Assembly: GCF_001708445.1 (NCBI RefSeq)
Contig: NZ_CP015637.1
Span: 745,001 to 809,000 of the forward strand
Reading direction: 5' to 3'
From: Pseudomonas fluorescens
GTDB taxonomy: Bacteria; Pseudomonadota; Gammaproteobacteria; Pseudomonadales; Pseudomonadaceae
DNA: 64,000 nucleotides
The notes beneath the pieces are model-generated. The model saw only the letters and a list, made by a program, of their open reading frames with translations. It made no database searches and had not been told where the DNA came from. A program made the position numbers and the translations under genes. Shown in pieces: positions 16,670 through 26,867 of this stretch; position 1 is the first letter of the stretch, and each line of letters starts with the position of its first letter.

Positions 16670-17680
16670 ATGTTTAGTTTTATTGCCCGCCGATTGGGGT
16701 TATTGATCCCCACGTTTTTCGGCATCACGTTGCTGACATTTGCGTTGATTCGCATGATCCCCGGCGACCCCGTCGAAGTCATGATGGGCGAGCGACGCGT
16801 CGACCCCGAGATGCACGCACAGGCAATGGAACGCCTCGGCCTTAACAAGCCGCTGTATGCGCAATACCTGGACTATGTGGGCAAGCTCGCCCATGGCGAC
16901 CTTGGCGAATCGCTGCGCACGCGGACCAGCGTGTGGACCGAGTTCACCGCCCTCTTCCCGGCGACCCTGGAACTGTCCATGGCCGCCCTGTTGTTCGCCG
17001 GCATCCTGGGCCTGTTGGCCGGGGTGATCGCGGCCCTGAAGCGAGGATCCCTGTTCGACCATGGGGTGATGGGCATCTCCCTGGCGGGATATTCGATGCC
17101 GATCTTCTGGTGGGGCCTGATCCTGATCATGTTCTTCTCGGTAAGCCTGGGCTGGACCCCGGTTTCCGGGCGTATCGACCTGCTCTACGACATCGAGCCG
17201 CGCACCGGCTTCATGCTGATCGACACCCTGCTGGCTGACGAGCCGGACGCCTTCTGGGATGCGCTGCACCACCTGATCCTGCCGGCCATCGTGCTCGGCA
17301 CCATCCCTTTGGCGGTGATCGCGCGGATGACCCGTTCGTCGATGCTCGAAGTGCTGCGCGAAGACTACATCCGTACCGCCAAGGCTAAAGGCCTGTCGCC
17401 TGCACGCGTGGTGTTCGTCCACGGCCTGCGTAACGCGCTGATCCCGGTGCTGACCGTGGTTGGCCTGCAAGTCGGCACCCTGCTGGCCGGTGCGGTTTTG
17501 ACCGAAACCATCTTCTCGTGGCCCGGCATCGGCAAATGGCTGATCGAAGCCATTGGCGCGCGGGACTACCCGGTGGTGCAAAACGGCATCCTGCTGATCG
17601 CCTGCCTGGTGATCCTGGTGAACTTCGTGGTGGATATCCTCTACGGCTTCGCCAACCCACGCATCCGTCACCAGCGCTGA
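16670..17680 (+). CDS. dppB: Dipeptide ABC transporter permease DppB
   Basis: A 336-residue inner-membrane permease with six hydrophobic segments. The N-terminus MFSFIARRLGLLIPTFFGIT closely matches E. coli DppB, which fixes the start at 16670 and not at the upstream ATG at 16622. The coupling-helix (EAA) region is EDYIRTAKAKGLSPARVVFVHGLRNALIPV, the contact with the ATPases. The C-terminus has the second conserved block TETIFSWPGIGKWLIEAI. It pairs with DppC to form the transport channel. The gap to dppC is 4 bp. Confidence 0.95.
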   Translation: MFSFIARRLGLLIPTFFGITLLTFALIRMIPGDPVEVMMGERRVDPEMHAQAMERLGLNKPLYAQYLDYVGKLAHGDLGESLRTRTSVWTEFTALFPATLELSMAALLFAGILGLLAGVIAALKRGSLFDHGVMGISLAGYSMPIFWWGLILIMFFSVSLGWTPVSGRIDLLYDIEPRTGFMLIDTLLADEPDAFWDALHHLILPAIVLGTIPLAVIARMTRSSMLEVLREDYIRTAKAKGLSPARVVFVHGLRNALIPVLTVVGLQVGTLLAGAVLTETIFSWPGIGKWLIEAIGARDYPVVQNGILLIACLVILVNFVVDILYGFANPRIRHQR

Positions 17681-17684
17681 GATC

Positions 17685-18602
17685 ATGACCATGACCACAC
17701 CTACTCCCGTGTCAGCAGTCGATCAAAGCCTGCTGTATCCGTCCCCGTACAAAGAATTCTGGCAAGCCTTCTCCAAGAACAAAGGCGCGGTCGCCGGCCT
17801 GCTGTTCATGTTGCTGATCGTGTTCTGCGCGCTCTTCGCCCCTTGGGTGGCGCCGCATAACCCGAGCGAGCAGTACCGCGACTTCCTGCTGACCCCGCCG
17901 TCATGGCTGGAAGGCGGGCAGATCCAGTTCCTGCTCGGCACCGACGAACTGGGCCGTGACTTGCTCTCGCGCCTGATCCAGGGTTCGCGCCTGTCGCTGC
18001 TGATCGGCTTGTCGTCGGTGGTGATGTCGCTGATCCCGGGCATCCTGCTGGGTCTGTTCGCCGGGTTCTTCCCGCGCCTGCTGGGCCCGACCATCATGCG
18101 CCTGATGGACATCATGCTGGCCCTGCCGTCCCTGCTGCTGGCGGTTGCCATTGTCGCGATCCTCGGCCCTGGCCTGATCAACACCGTGATCGCCATTGCG
18201 ATCGTGTCCTTGCCGTCCTATGTCCGCCTGACCCGTGCTGCGGTGATGGGCGAACTGAACCGCGACTACGTGACCGCCGCACGCCTGGCCGGTGCCGGCC
18301 TGCCACGCCTGATGTTCATCACCGTGCTGCCTAACTGCATGGCACCGCTGATCGTACAGGCCACCCTGAGTTTCTCCTCGGCGATCCTCGATGCCGCGGC
18401 CCTGGGCTTCCTCGGCCTTGGCGTACAACCGCCAACCCCGGAGTGGGGCACCATGCTGGCTTCGGCCCGTGACTACATCGAACGCGCCTGGTGGGTGGTG
18501 AGCCTGCCTGGCTTGACCATTTTGCTCAGCGTGCTGGCAATCAACTTGATGGGTGACGGCCTGCGCGATGCGCTGGACCCGAAACTCAAGAACGCCGCCT
18601 GA
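17685..18602 (+). CDS. dppC: Dipeptide ABC transporter permease DppC
   Basis: A 305-residue permease partner of DppB. The N-terminal cytoplasmic region ([20 protein letters not shown]) and first transmembrane helix are of the OppC_N type. The loop [24 protein letters not shown] and the EAA block [25 protein letters not shown] are the conserved family marks, with about six membrane segments. Two ATGs occur six bases apart (17685 and 17691); I keep the first. The ribosome site is weak, as is common for coupled genes. Confidence 0.95.
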   Translation: MTMTTPTPVSAVDQSLLYPSPYKEFWQAFSKNKGAVAGLLFMLLIVFCALFAPWVAPHNPSEQYRDFLLTPPSWLEGGQIQFLLGTDELGRDLLSRLIQGSRLSLLIGLSSVVMSLIPGILLGLFAGFFPRLLGPTIMRLMDIMLALPSLLLAVAIVAILGPGLINTVIAIAIVSLPSYVRLTRAAVMGELNRDYVTAARLAGAGLPRLMFITVLPNCMAPLIVQATLSFSSAILDAAALGFLGLGVQPPTPEWGTMLASARDYIERAWWVVSLPGLTILLSVLAINLMGDGLRDALDPKLKNAA

Positions 18603-18612
18603 GGAGATTCCC

Positions 18613-19581
18613 ATGTCACTGTTAGAAATCAAGAATCTCAACGTGCGCTTCGGCGACAAGACCGCCGTGCCGGTGGTCGATGGCCTCGACATCAGTGTCG
18701 ACAAAGGCGAAGTACTGGCAATCGTTGGCGAGTCTGGCTCGGGTAAATCCGTGACCATGATGGCGCTGATGGGCCTGATCGAGCACCCCGGCATCGTCAC
18801 TGCCGACGCCCTGAACTTCGACGGCAAGGACATGCTCAAGCTGAGCAACCGCCAGCGCCGCCAAATCGTCGGCAAAGACCTGGCAATGGTGTTCCAGGAC
18901 CCGATGACCGCGCTGAACCCCAGCTACACCGTGGGTTTCCAGATTGAAGAAGTGCTGCGCCTGCACTTGAAAATGTCCGGCAAGCAAGCACGCAAGCGCG
19001 CTATTGAGCTGTTGGAAAAGGTTGAGATCCCAGGCGCTGCCAGCCGGATGGACGCCTACCCGCACCAACTGTCCGGCGGTATGAGCCAGCGTGTGGCCAT
19101 CGCCATGGCGATTGCCGGCGAGCCCAAGTTGCTGATCGCCGACGAACCGACCACCGCATTGGACGTGACCATCCAGGCGCAGATCATGGACCTGCTGCTG
19201 GCGTTGCAGAAAGAGCAGAACATGGGCCTGGTGCTGATCACCCACGACCTCGCCGTCGTGGCGGAAACCGCCCAGCGCGTGTGTGTGATGTACGCCGGCC
19301 AGGCGGTGGAAGTCGGCCAGGTGCCGCAACTGTTCGACATCCCGGCACACCCCTACAGCGAAGCGCTGCTCAAGGCGATCCCCGAGCACAGCCTCGGCGC
19401 CACGCGCCTGGCCACGCTGCCGGGTATCGTGCCCGGCCGCTATGACCGCCCGCAGGGTTGCCTGCTGTCGCCGCGCTGCCCGTACGTGCAGGAAAGCTGC
19501 CGCCAGACCCGCCCAGGTCTTGACCCTAAATCCAACAGCCTAGCGCGCTGCTTCTACCCCTTGAACCAGGAGGTGGCGTAA
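18613..19581 (+). CDS. dppD: Dipeptide ABC transporter ATPase DppD
   Basis: A 322-residue cytoplasmic ATPase. Walker A is GESGSGKS (about residue 40), the signature [12 protein letters not shown] is near residue 155, and Walker [13 protein letters not shown] is near residue 178. The C-terminal OppD/F extension has the cysteine cluster [14 protein letters not shown] plus a final Cys, typical of the iron-sulfur-like motif in DppD/OppD. The start at 18613 follows GAGGAG; the longer frame runs into dppC. It overlaps dppF by one base (TAATG). Confidence 0.95.
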   Translation: MSLLEIKNLNVRFGDKTAVPVVDGLDISVDKGEVLAIVGESGSGKSVTMMALMGLIEHPGIVTADALNFDGKDMLKLSNRQRRQIVGKDLAMVFQDPMTALNPSYTVGFQIEEVLRLHLKMSGKQARKRAIELLEKVEIPGAASRMDAYPHQLSGGMSQRVAIAMAIAGEPKLLIADEPTTALDVTIQAQIMDLLLALQKEQNMGLVLITHDLAVVAETAQRVCVMYAGQAVEVGQVPQLFDIPAHPYSEALLKAIPEHSLGATRLATLPGIVPGRYDRPQGCLLSPRCPYVQESCRQTRPGLDPKSNSLARCFYPLNQEVA

Positions 19582-20552
19582 TGGCCGTCGTTCTTACCGC
19601 CCGCGACCTGACCCGTCACTACGAAGTGTCCCGTGGCCTGTTCAAGGGCCACGCACTGGTACGCGCGCTCAATGGTGTGTCGTTCGAGCTGGAAGCCGGC
19701 AAGACCCTTGCGGTCGTGGGCGAATCCGGTTGCGGCAAATCCACCCTGGCCCGCGCGCTGACGCTGATTGAAGAACCGTCCTCGGGGTCCCTGAAAATCG
19801 CCGGCCAGGAAGTCGCCGGCGCCGACAAGGCCCAGCGCAAGCAATTGCGCAAAGACGTGCAGATGGTGTTCCAGAGCCCGTATGCCTCGTTGAACCCCCG
19901 CCAGAAGGTCGGTGATCAACTGGGCGAGCCGCTGCTGATCAACACCAACCTGTCCGCCGCCGAACGTCGCGAAAAGGTCCAGGCGATGATGAAGCAGGTG
20001 GGCCTGCGCCCTGAGCATTACCAGCGCTACCCGCACATGTTCTCCGGTGGCCAGCGCCAGCGCATCGCCCTGGCCCGCGCCATGATGCTGCAACCCAAAG
20101 TGCTGGTGGCGGATGAGCCGACCTCCGCACTGGACGTATCGATCCAGGCCCAGGTGCTCAACCTGTTCATGGATTTGCAGCAGGAATTCAACACCGCCTA
20201 TGTGTTCATCTCCCACAACCTGGCGGTGGTGCAGCACGTGGCCGATGACGTGATGGTGATGTACCTCGGCCGCCCGGTGGAAGTGGGCCCCAAGGAAGAC
20301 ATCTACGCCAGGCCTCTGCACCCTTACACCCAGGCACTGCTGTCGGCCACCCCGACCATCCACCCGGACCCGAACAAGCCGAAGATCAAGATCGTTGGCG
20401 AGCTGCCTAACCCGCTGAATCCGCCGCCTGGCTGCGCTTTCCACAAGCGCTGCCCGTACGCGACCGAGCGTTGCAGCAGTGAGGAGCCGCTGTTGCGGCC
20501 GTTGGATAACCGTCAGGTGGCATGCCACTACGCGGAGCAATTCGTGGCCTGA
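19581..20552 (+). CDS. dppF: Dipeptide ABC transporter ATPase DppF
   Basis: A 323-residue second ATPase of the Dpp system. Walker A GESGCGKST (about residue 50), signature FSGGQRQRIALA and Walker B VLVADEPTSALD are all intact. The C-terminal OppC-type extension LNPPPGCAFHKRCPYATERC holds the conserved Cys cluster. The start codon shares a base with the dppD stop, so translation is coupled. It is the last gene of the dpp cluster; a REPIN and then a terminator follow. Confidence 0.95.
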   Translation: MAVVLTARDLTRHYEVSRGLFKGHALVRALNGVSFELEAGKTLAVVGESGCGKSTLARALTLIEEPSSGSLKIAGQEVAGADKAQRKQLRKDVQMVFQSPYASLNPRQKVGDQLGEPLLINTNLSAAERREKVQAMMKQVGLRPEHYQRYPHMFSGGQRQRIALARAMMLQPKVLVADEPTSALDVSIQAQVLNLFMDLQQEFNTAYVFISHNLAVVQHVADDVMVMYLGRPVEVGPKEDIYARPLHPYTQALLSATPTIHPDPNKPKIKIVGELPNPLNPPPGCAFHKRCPYATERCSSEEPLLRPLDNRQVACHYAEQFVA

Positions 20553-20568
20553 AGCAGCCCCACCCTCT

Positions 20569-20669
20569 TGTAGGAGCGAGCTTGCTCGCGAAGATCGTCA
20601 ACGATAACGCAGCCTTTTCAGGTTTATCGTGGCGCTCTCCGTTTTTTCGCGAGCAAGCTCGCTCCTACA
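20569..20669. repeat. REPIN, GTAGGAGCGAGC class
   Basis: Two oppositely oriented REP units (TGTAGGAGCGAGCTTGCTCG at the left and its complement at the right) flank about 50 bp. This is the classic P. fluorescens-group REPIN layout. It lies in the 3-prime region of the dpp operon, ahead of the terminator. Confidence 0.9.
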
Positions 20670-20694
20670 GAGGTTGGGGGTTAACGCGTTCTAC

Positions 20695-20744
20695 AGCCCC
20701 TCCCGTCAGGTTGCGCATCAACCGGGCGGGAGGGGCTTTTTTTT
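20695..20744 (+). terminator. Terminator of the dpp operon
   Basis: AGCCCCTCCCG at 20695-20705 pairs with CGGGAGGGGCT at 20727-20737 and is followed by eight T residues. The direction fits the end of dppF. On the opposite strand there is no T run. Confidence 0.85.
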
Positions 20745-20751
20745 GCCAGGT

Positions 20752-21018
20752 CTACGTCTGGCTATCGCCTTCATCATCCGGGTTGTCATCGTCCGGCTCG
20801 TCGGTGGTGGAGTCGTCATCATCCTTGCTGCCACCTTGGCCCTCGTCGCCTGGCTCCGCTTCGGACTTGGCCAATTGCAGGACCTTGCCATGCCCACTCT
20901 GCGCCGCAGACACTGCCGCCCCACTCTGCACCGGGTTATGTGCCCAGGCCGTCGACATTCCCAACGACAACAGCACCAGTACCTTCAGCAACAACACTAA
21001 GCGTTGAACAATATTCAT
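20752..21018 (-). CDS. Small exported protein with acidic C-terminus
   Basis: An 88-residue protein that I do not recognise. Residues 1-26 form a clear signal peptide (MNIVQRLVLLLKVLVLLSLG.., cleavage after AWA). The mature 62 residues have no cysteine and end in an extremely acidic, low-complexity tail with runs such as KDDDDSTTDEPDDDNPDDEG. The ATG at 21018 is preferred to one 36 bases upstream because it opens into the signal peptide. It stands alone on the minus strand, convergent with dppF. An Asp-rich exported tail could bind calcium or other cations; that is inference only. Confidence 0.6.
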   Translation of the reverse strand: MNIVQRLVLLLKVLVLLSLGMSTAWAHNPVQSGAAVSAAQSGHGKVLQLAKSEAEPGDEGQGGSKDDDDSTTDEPDDDNPDDEGDSQT

Positions 21019-21137
21019 GGTTGATTCCGTCCGGTCAGTAGGTGAATCGCGCACGGCGGCCGTTTAGTACCGCCAGCGTTGACGCTAGTCCCGATGCCGG
21101 ATTCTTGCCAATCCCCTGCCTGGTCGAAAGCAAAAAT

Positions 21138-21225
21138 GTGAAAGGGGGCTTGCCCCCGATGGCGGAGTGCCAGCCCCCAATGTACGGGCTGACACGCTGC
21201 TATCGGGGGCAAGCCCCCCTCCCAT
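21138..21225. repeat. REPIN, GGGGGCTTGCCCCCGAT class
   Basis: A left unit with GGGGGCTTGCCCCCGATGGC and a right unit with its inverse (CTATCGGGGGCAAGCCCCCC) flank about 35 bp. It differs in core sequence from the REPIN at 20569. It lies just downstream of prfC. Confidence 0.85.
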
Positions 21226-21249
21226 ATTCTGTTTGGCGACGCTCAGGAA

Positions 21250-22833
21250 TTAATGGTGCTCGCGGGTCGCGCGGAATTTCACATCCGGCCAACGCTCTTC
21301 CATCAGCGCCAGGTTGACCCGTGTCGGCGCCAGGTAGGTCAAGTGACCGCCGCCGTCGACCGCAAGGTTTTCCACAGCCTTGTTGGAGAACTCTTCCAGC
21401 TTCTTCTTATCGCTGCAGTCGATCCAACGCGCCGAATACACGGTGATTGGCTCGTAGGAGCACTCAACCTTGTATTCCTCTTTCAAGCGGCTGGCGACCA
21501 CATCGAACTGCAGCACGCCCACAGCGCCGAGGATGATGTCGTTGCTGCGCTCGGGGAAGAACACTTGGGTCGCGCCCTCTTCCGCCAATTGCTGCAAGCC
21601 TTGGCGCAACTGCTTGGATTTCAGCGGGTCGCGCAGGCGCACACGGCGGAACAGTTCCGGGGCGAAGTGCGGGATGCCGGTGAAGCCCAGCGTTTCGCCT
21701 TCGGTGAAGGTGTCGCCGATCTGGATAGTGCCGTGGTTGTGCAAGCCAATGATGTCGCCAGCGTAGGCTTCTTCAAGCTGCTCACGCTCGGAGGAGAAGA
21801 ACGTCAGGGCGTCGCCGATACGCACGTCCTTGCCGGTACGCACGTGGCGCATCTTCATGCCTTTTTCGTATCGGCCGGAACAGATGCGCATAAAGGCGAT
21901 ACGGTCGCGGTGCTTGGGGTCCATGTTCGCCTGGATCTTGAACACGAAACCTGAAAACTTCTCTTCCACCGGTTCCACGGTGCGCTCGTTGGCCACGCGT
22001 GGCAGTGGGCGCGGCGCCCAGTCCACCACGGCGTCGAGCACGTGGTCGACCCCGAAGTTGCCCAGGGCCGTACCGAAGAATACCGGGGTCAACTGGCCGT
22101 CGAGGAATTCCTGCTGGTTGAACTCATGGCAGGCACCCTGCACCAGTTCCAACTGGTCGACAAAACGGTCGTACTCGTCACCCAGGTGGGCGCGGGCCTC
22201 GTCGGAGTCGAGCTTCTCGATGATTTTCACATCCGTACGTTCATGACCGTGGCCGGCGGTGTAGACAATGATGTAGTCGTCGGCCAGGTGGTACACGCCC
22301 TTGAAGTCGCGGTAGCAACCAATCGGCCAGGTGATCGGCGCAGCCTTGATCTTCAGGACCGCTTCGATTTCATCGAGCAGTTCGATCGGGTCGCGGATAT
22401 CGCGGTCGAGTTTGTTGATAAAGCTGACGATCGGCGTATCACGCAGGCGGCACACATCCATCAAGGCGATGGTACGTGGCTCGACGCCCTTACCGCCGTC
22501 GAGGACCATCAAGGCCGAGTCCACCGCGGTCAGGGTGCGGTAGGTGTCTTCGGAGAAGTCTTCGTGGCCCGGGGTGTCGAGCAGGTTGATCATGTGATCG
22601 CGATACGGAAACTGCATGACCGACGTGGTAATGGAAATACCCCGTTGTTTTTCCATTTCCATCCAGTCGGAGGTGGCATGGCGGTCAGATTTGCGGGATT
22701 TCACCGTGCCGGCCACTGCGATTGCCTTGCCCATCAGCAAGAGCTTCTCGGTGATGGTGGTTTTACCGGCATCGGGGTGGGAAATAATGGCGAAAGTGCG
22801 GCGTTTCGCGACTTCGGCGGCCTGGTGGGTCAT
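21250..22833 (-). CDS. prfC: Peptide chain release factor 3
   Basis: A 527-residue translational GTPase that recycles release factors 1 and 2 from the ribosome. G1 SHPDAGKTT (about residue 19), the switch region [13 protein letters not shown]3 [16 protein letters not shown], and G4 NKLDRD identify it as RF3 and not EF-G. The domain 2/3 blocks [19 protein letters not shown] and [17 protein letters not shown] are RF3-specific. I use the ATG at 22833 ([16 protein letters not shown]), which matches family N-termini; the upstream frame is non-conserved. Confidence 0.96.
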   Translation of the reverse strand: MTHQAAEVAKRRTFAIISHPDAGKTTITEKLLLMGKAIAVAGTVKSRKSDRHATSDWMEMEKQRGISITTSVMQFPYRDHMINLLDTPGHEDFSEDTYRTLTAVDSALMVLDGGKGVEPRTIALMDVCRLRDTPIVSFINKLDRDIRDPIELLDEIEAVLKIKAAPITWPIGCYRDFKGVYHLADDYIIVYTAGHGHERTDVKIIEKLDSDEARAHLGDEYDRFVDQLELVQGACHEFNQQEFLDGQLTPVFFGTALGNFGVDHVLDAVVDWAPRPLPRVANERTVEPVEEKFSGFVFKIQANMDPKHRDRIAFMRICSGRYEKGMKMRHVRTGKDVRIGDALTFFSSEREQLEEAYAGDIIGLHNHGTIQIGDTFTEGETLGFTGIPHFAPELFRRVRLRDPLKSKQLRQGLQQLAEEGATQVFFPERSNDIILGAVGVLQFDVVASRLKEEYKVECSYEPITVYSARWIDCSDKKKLEEFSNKAVENLAVDGGGHLTYLAPTRVNLALMEERWPDVKFRATREHH

Positions 22834-23164
22834 GGGAAATCGCCTGGCAGGTGAGTCAAAAAAGGGCGGCGAGTATAGCGCAAACCCAGGCTGGCGGACC
22901 ACCGTTCACCCCATTGGGGGTGGCTAAATACTGCCAAGTGTGGAACCTTTTAAAAGGTAGAGACGTCCACTCCCCTGCTACCGCACTCGGAACAGGGGCT
23001 GAAAAATCAGCAAGTTAGCCTGACGAGGCTGCGCTCATGGCTTGACCTCATGCCGCTTTTGCCGGCATTGGCAAGCTGCTTTTCGCGACCACATTCGAAG
23101 ACAGCCAGGAATGGCATGCCACGAAGGAATGTGTTCGCCGACAGAAGAAAAAAGGAGTCCGCCT

Positions 23165-23881
23165 GTGGCTATTCGCTATGGCAAAGGGCTGATAGGAGGA
23201 GCGGTTGTCGTCGCTCTCCTGGCCCTGCTGGTCCACTGGATCGGCATCAACACGATCGAACTGTACCGCGACGATTTATTGTTTTACCTGCAAGCTCATC
23301 TGATTCTCGTCCTGGTCTCCATGCTGGCCGCCCTGATTGTGGGCATCCCCGCCGGTATCCTGCTCAGCCGACCGAACATGGTCGGGCGCGCAGAACGCTT
23401 CATGCAGATTTTCAACATCGGCAACACCGTCCCTCCCCTGGCCGTACTGGCCATCGCCCTCGGCGTCCTCGGCATCGGCAGCGGCCCGGCCATCTTCGCG
23501 CTGTTCCTCGCCTCCTTGCTGCCCATCGTGCGCAACACCTACGAAGGCCTCAAAAACGTTCAAGGCTCGCTGAAAGAAGCCGCCACCGGCATCGGCATGA
23601 CCCCGCGCCAGGTGCTGTTTCGCGTCGAATTGCCCAACGCCGTGCCGATCATCATCGGCGGTGTGCGCGTGGCCCTGGCGATCAACGTCGGTACCGCGCC
23701 GCTGGCGTTCCTGATTGGCGCCAACAGCCTGGGTAGCCTGATTTTCCCCGGCATCGCCCTGAACAATCAGCCGCAACTGCTGCTCGGCGCCGCGTGCACC
23801 GCGTTGCTGGCGTTGCTGCTCGACGGCCTGGTGACCATGGCCAGCCGCCTCTGGCTGGAACGCGGGTTGCGTCCGTCTTAA
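23165..23881 (+). CDS. Osmoprotectant-type ABC transporter permease (OpuB/YehW-like), first
   Basis: A 238-residue inner-membrane permease for a quaternary-amine (glycine betaine, choline or carnitine) importer. It has about six hydrophobic segments and the EAA-type loop LKEAATGIGMTPRQVLFRVELPNAVPIIIGGVR. I propose the GTG at 23165 as the start: AGGAG lies 6 bases before it, whereas the ATG at 23042 would add a hydrophilic, Cys-rich leader unlike the family. It opens a four-gene operon: permease, binding protein, permease, ATPase. Confidence 0.88.
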   Translation: MAIRYGKGLIGGAVVVALLALLVHWIGINTIELYRDDLLFYLQAHLILVLVSMLAALIVGIPAGILLSRPNMVGRAERFMQIFNIGNTVPPLAVLAIALGVLGIGSGPAIFALFLASLLPIVRNTYEGLKNVQGSLKEAATGIGMTPRQVLFRVELPNAVPIIIGGVRVALAINVGTAPLAFLIGANSLGSLIFPGIALNNQPQLLLGAACTALLALLLDGLVTMASRLWLERGLRPS

Positions 23882-23901
23882 GGCTCGGCAAAGGAAATCA
23901 C

Positions 23902-24795
23902 ATGAAAAAACTGACTCTGATATTGAGCTGCGTCCTGCTGTTTGCAGGTTTTGCGCAAGCCGCTGAAAAACCCGTGATCCGCATCGGCGCCCGGGTGTTC
24001 ACCGAACAGACCCTGCTCGCCGAAATCACCTCCCAGTACCTGCGCACCAAGGGTTACGACGCCCGTGTGACCGGTGGCCTGGGCAGCAACCTGGCACGCA
24101 GTGCCCAGGAAAGCGGGCAACTGGACCTGATCTGGGAATACACCGGCGTGTCGCTGGTGGCCTACAACCACGTCGACGAGAAGCTCGACAGCGCACAGTC
24201 CTACGCCAGGGTGAAAGAACTCGACGCGAAAAAAGGCCTGGTCTGGCTGTCGCCGTCGAAATTCAGCAACACCTATGCGTTGGCCCTGCCCGAGAACGTC
24301 GCCAAGGAGTTCCCGCAGATCAACAGCATCAGTGACCTGACCCAAGCCTTGGCCGAGAAAACCAAAGGCACGCGCCTGGTCGCCCTGGACACCGAATTCG
24401 CCAACCGTTCCGACGGCATGGGCGGCATGGTCAAGCTGTATGACATGAACCTCACGCGCAAAAATACCCGGCAGATGGACGCCGGCCTGGTCTATACCGC
24501 GCTGCGTAATGGCCAGGTGTTTGCCGGCCTGGTCTACACCACTGACGGTCGCCTGAACGCGTTCAAATTGAAGCTGCTGGAAGACGACAAGCACTACTTC
24601 CCGGACTACACCGCCGCCCCCGTGGTGCGCCAGGTTTACCTGGACGCGCATCCGCAACTGGAGGCAGACCTCAAGCCCCTGGCCGCGCTGTTCGACGACA
24701 AGACCATGCGCGAGTTGAACGCGCGGGTCGACGTCGACCATGAAAGCCCATCCGCTGTTGCCGCCGATTTCCTGCGCCAACATCCGATCAACTAA
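23902..24795 (+). CDS. Osmoprotectant-type periplasmic binding protein (OpuBC/OsmX/YehZ-like)
   Basis: A 297-residue substrate-binding protein with signal peptide MKKLTLILSCVLLFAGFAQA. A Cys at residue 11 lies within the hydrophobic core and is probably not a lipobox Cys. The mature protein begins AEKPVIRIGARVFTEQTLLAEI, the typical OpuAC-domain start for betaine/choline binders, with IWEYTGVSLVAY near residue 108 and QVFAGLVYTTDGRL in the second lobe. GGAAA precedes the ATG at 23902. Ligand identity cannot be read from the sequence. Confidence 0.9.
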   Translation: MKKLTLILSCVLLFAGFAQAAEKPVIRIGARVFTEQTLLAEITSQYLRTKGYDARVTGGLGSNLARSAQESGQLDLIWEYTGVSLVAYNHVDEKLDSAQSYARVKELDAKKGLVWLSPSKFSNTYALALPENVAKEFPQINSISDLTQALAEKTKGTRLVALDTEFANRSDGMGGMVKLYDMNLTRKNTRQMDAGLVYTALRNGQVFAGLVYTTDGRLNAFKLKLLEDDKHYFPDYTAAPVVRQVYLDAHPQLEADLKPLAALFDDKTMRELNARVDVDHESPSAVAADFLRQHPIN

Positions 24796-24807
24796 GAAGG
24801 AGAAGAC

Positions 24808-25461
24808 ATGGAATTCCTGAACGCCTTTTCCCATCTTGATTGGGCCCAAGTCCTGCACCTGACCTGGCAGCACATCACCCTGGTCGGCATCGCGGTCATC
24901 CTCGCGATTGTCGTCGGCGTGCCCCTCGGCGTGCTGATGACCCGCTTCCCAACCCTCGCCGGCCCCCTGCAAGCCAGCGCCACGGTGCTGCTGACCGTAC
25001 CGTCCATCGCGCTGTTCGGCCTGCTGCTGCCGTTCTACTCCAAATTCGGCCAGGGCCTGGGGCCGATGCCAGCGATCACCGCGGTATTCCTCTATTCCCT
25101 GTTGCCGATCATGCGTAACACCTACCTGGCCCTGACAAGCGTGGATCCGGGCATTCGCGAGGCCGCCAAAGGCATCGGCATGACCTTCGGCCAGCGACTG
25201 CGCATGGTCGAACTGCCCATCGCCGTGCCGGTGATCCTCGCCGGGGTGCGCACCGCCGTGGTGATGAACATCGGTGTGATGACCATCGCCGCCACCATCG
25301 GCGCCGGCGGCCTGGGTGTACTTATTCTGGCTTCCATCAGCCGCAGCGACATGTCGATGCTGATCGTTGGCGCCGTGTTGGTCAGTCTCCTGGCCATCTT
25401 CGCCGACCTGCTTCTGCAATGGCTGCAACGCTCGCTGACTCCAAAAGGACTGCTCAAATGA
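24808..25461 (+). CDS. Osmoprotectant-type ABC transporter permease, second
   Basis: A 217-residue permease paralogous to the first gene of the operon. The EAA block is IREAAKGIGMTFGQRLRMVELPIAVPVILAGVR, followed by VMNIGVMTIAATIGAGGLG, as in OpuBB/OpuBD proteins. AAGGAGAAG precedes the ATG. Its last codons overlap the ATPase gene by 4 bp (ATGA). Having two different permeases suggests a heterodimeric channel. Confidence 0.92.
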   Translation: MEFLNAFSHLDWAQVLHLTWQHITLVGIAVILAIVVGVPLGVLMTRFPTLAGPLQASATVLLTVPSIALFGLLLPFYSKFGQGLGPMPAITAVFLYSLLPIMRNTYLALTSVDPGIREAAKGIGMTFGQRLRMVELPIAVPVILAGVRTAVVMNIGVMTIAATIGAGGLGVLILASISRSDMSMLIVGAVLVSLLAIFADLLLQWLQRSLTPKGLLK

Positions 25462-26615
25462 TCGAACTTCAAAACCTGACCAAGACTTTTCAAAGCAACG
25501 GCAAAACTGTCTCCGCCGTTAACGACGTAAGCCTGACCGTCAACGAAGGCGAGATTTGCGTATTCCTCGGCCCTTCGGGCTGCGGCAAGAGCACCACGCT
25601 GAAAATGATCAACCGCCTGATCAAGCCCACCTCGGGCAAGATCCTGATCAACGGCGAAGACACCACCGACCTGGATGAAGTGACCCTGCGCCGCAACATC
25701 GGCTATGTGATCCAGCAAATCGGCCTGTTCCCGAACATGACCATCGAGGAAAACATCGTGGTCGTGCCGAAATTGCTCGGCTGGGACAAACAAAAATGCC
25801 ACGACCGCGCCCGCGAGTTGATGAGCATGATCAAGCTCGAGCCCAAGCAGTATTTGCATCGCTATCCGCGTGAACTGTCCGGCGGCCAGCAACAGCGGAT
25901 CGGCGTGATTCGCGCACTGGCGGCCGATGCCCCGCTGCTGCTGATGGATGAGCCGTTCGGCGCAGTCGACCCGATCAACCGCGAGATGATCCAGAACGAG
26001 TTCTTCGAGATGCAACGCGCGCTGAACAAGACCGTGATCATGGTCAGCCACGACATCGACGAAGCCATCAAGCTGGGTGACAAGATCGCCATCTTCCGCG
26101 CCGGCAAGCTGCTGCAGATCGACCATCCGGACACCCTGCTGGCGCATCCGGCCGATGAGTTCGTCAGCAACTTCGTGGGCCAGGACAGCACCCTCAAGCG
26201 CCTGCTGCTGGTGAAGGCTGAAGATGCGGCCGACAACGCCCCGTCGGTGAGCCCGGAAACCCCGGTGGCCGAGGCCCTGGAGCTGATGGACGAAACTGAC
26301 CGCCGTTATGTGGTAGTCACGTGCACCGAGAACAAGGCACTCGGCTATGTACGTCGTCGCGACCTGCACCGTCAAACCGGCACCTGCGGCCAGTACCTGC
26401 GTGAGTTCAACGCCACGGCGGCGTACGACGAGCATTTGCGCATCCTGTTGTCACGCATGTACGAGTTCAATCGCTCGTGGCTGCCGGTGATGGATGCGGA
26501 GCGGGTGTTCCTGGGTGAGGTGACCCAGGAGTCGATTGCCGAGTACCTGAGTTCCGGTAAGTCGCGTGGGGGCAAGACCAGTATTGTTTCGCCTGCAGAG
26601 ACTGCCCTGGCCTGA
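25458..26615 (+). CDS. Osmoprotectant-type ABC transporter ATPase with CBS domains
   Basis: A 385-residue ATPase of the OpuBA/OsmV/ProV group. Walker A is GPSGCGKST (about residue 37), Q-loop YVIQQIGLFPN, signature LSGGQQQRIGV and Walker B LLLMDEPFGAVD. Residues from about 250 to the end form two CBS modules (for example VAEALELMDETDRRYVVVT and RSWLPVMDAERVFLGEV). In this family CBS domains sense ionic strength or nucleotides. The start at 25458 overlaps the preceding stop. Confidence 0.93.
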   Translation: MIELQNLTKTFQSNGKTVSAVNDVSLTVNEGEICVFLGPSGCGKSTTLKMINRLIKPTSGKILINGEDTTDLDEVTLRRNIGYVIQQIGLFPNMTIEENIVVVPKLLGWDKQKCHDRARELMSMIKLEPKQYLHRYPRELSGGQQQRIGVIRALAADAPLLLMDEPFGAVDPINREMIQNEFFEMQRALNKTVIMVSHDIDEAIKLGDKIAIFRAGKLLQIDHPDTLLAHPADEFVSNFVGQDSTLKRLLLVKAEDAADNAPSVSPETPVAEALELMDETDRRYVVVTCTENKALGYVRRRDLHRQTGTCGQYLREFNATAAYDEHLRILLSRMYEFNRSWLPVMDAERVFLGEVTQESIAEYLSSGKSRGGKTSIVSPAETALA

Positions 26616-26637
26616 TCTGACACAACACGCTTAAAAC

Positions 26638-26726
26638 TGTGGGAGGGGGCTTGCCCCCGATGGCGGTGTATCAGTCAATATATTCATGACTGACACACTG
26701 CCATCGGGGGCAAGCCCCCTCCCACA
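26638..26726. repeat. REPIN, GGGGGCTTGCCCCCGAT class
   Basis: TGTGGGAGGGGGCTTGCCCC at the left and the inverse at the right flank a central palindrome-like stretch (TCAGTCAAT..ATGACTGA). It lies just after the osmoprotectant operon, in the 476-bp gap before speC. Confidence 0.9.
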
Positions 26727-26867
26727 TTTGGCCTGTGGTGTGTCAGGGAAATCCCCCTAATTATCCGCCTGCGGGGAACATCAATCCGTCACACCTGTCG
26801 GTTACATAAGTAGCTGCACGCGGTCCCGCGACGAACGCGTGCAAAAACGCGACATTTTTAGTTGATC

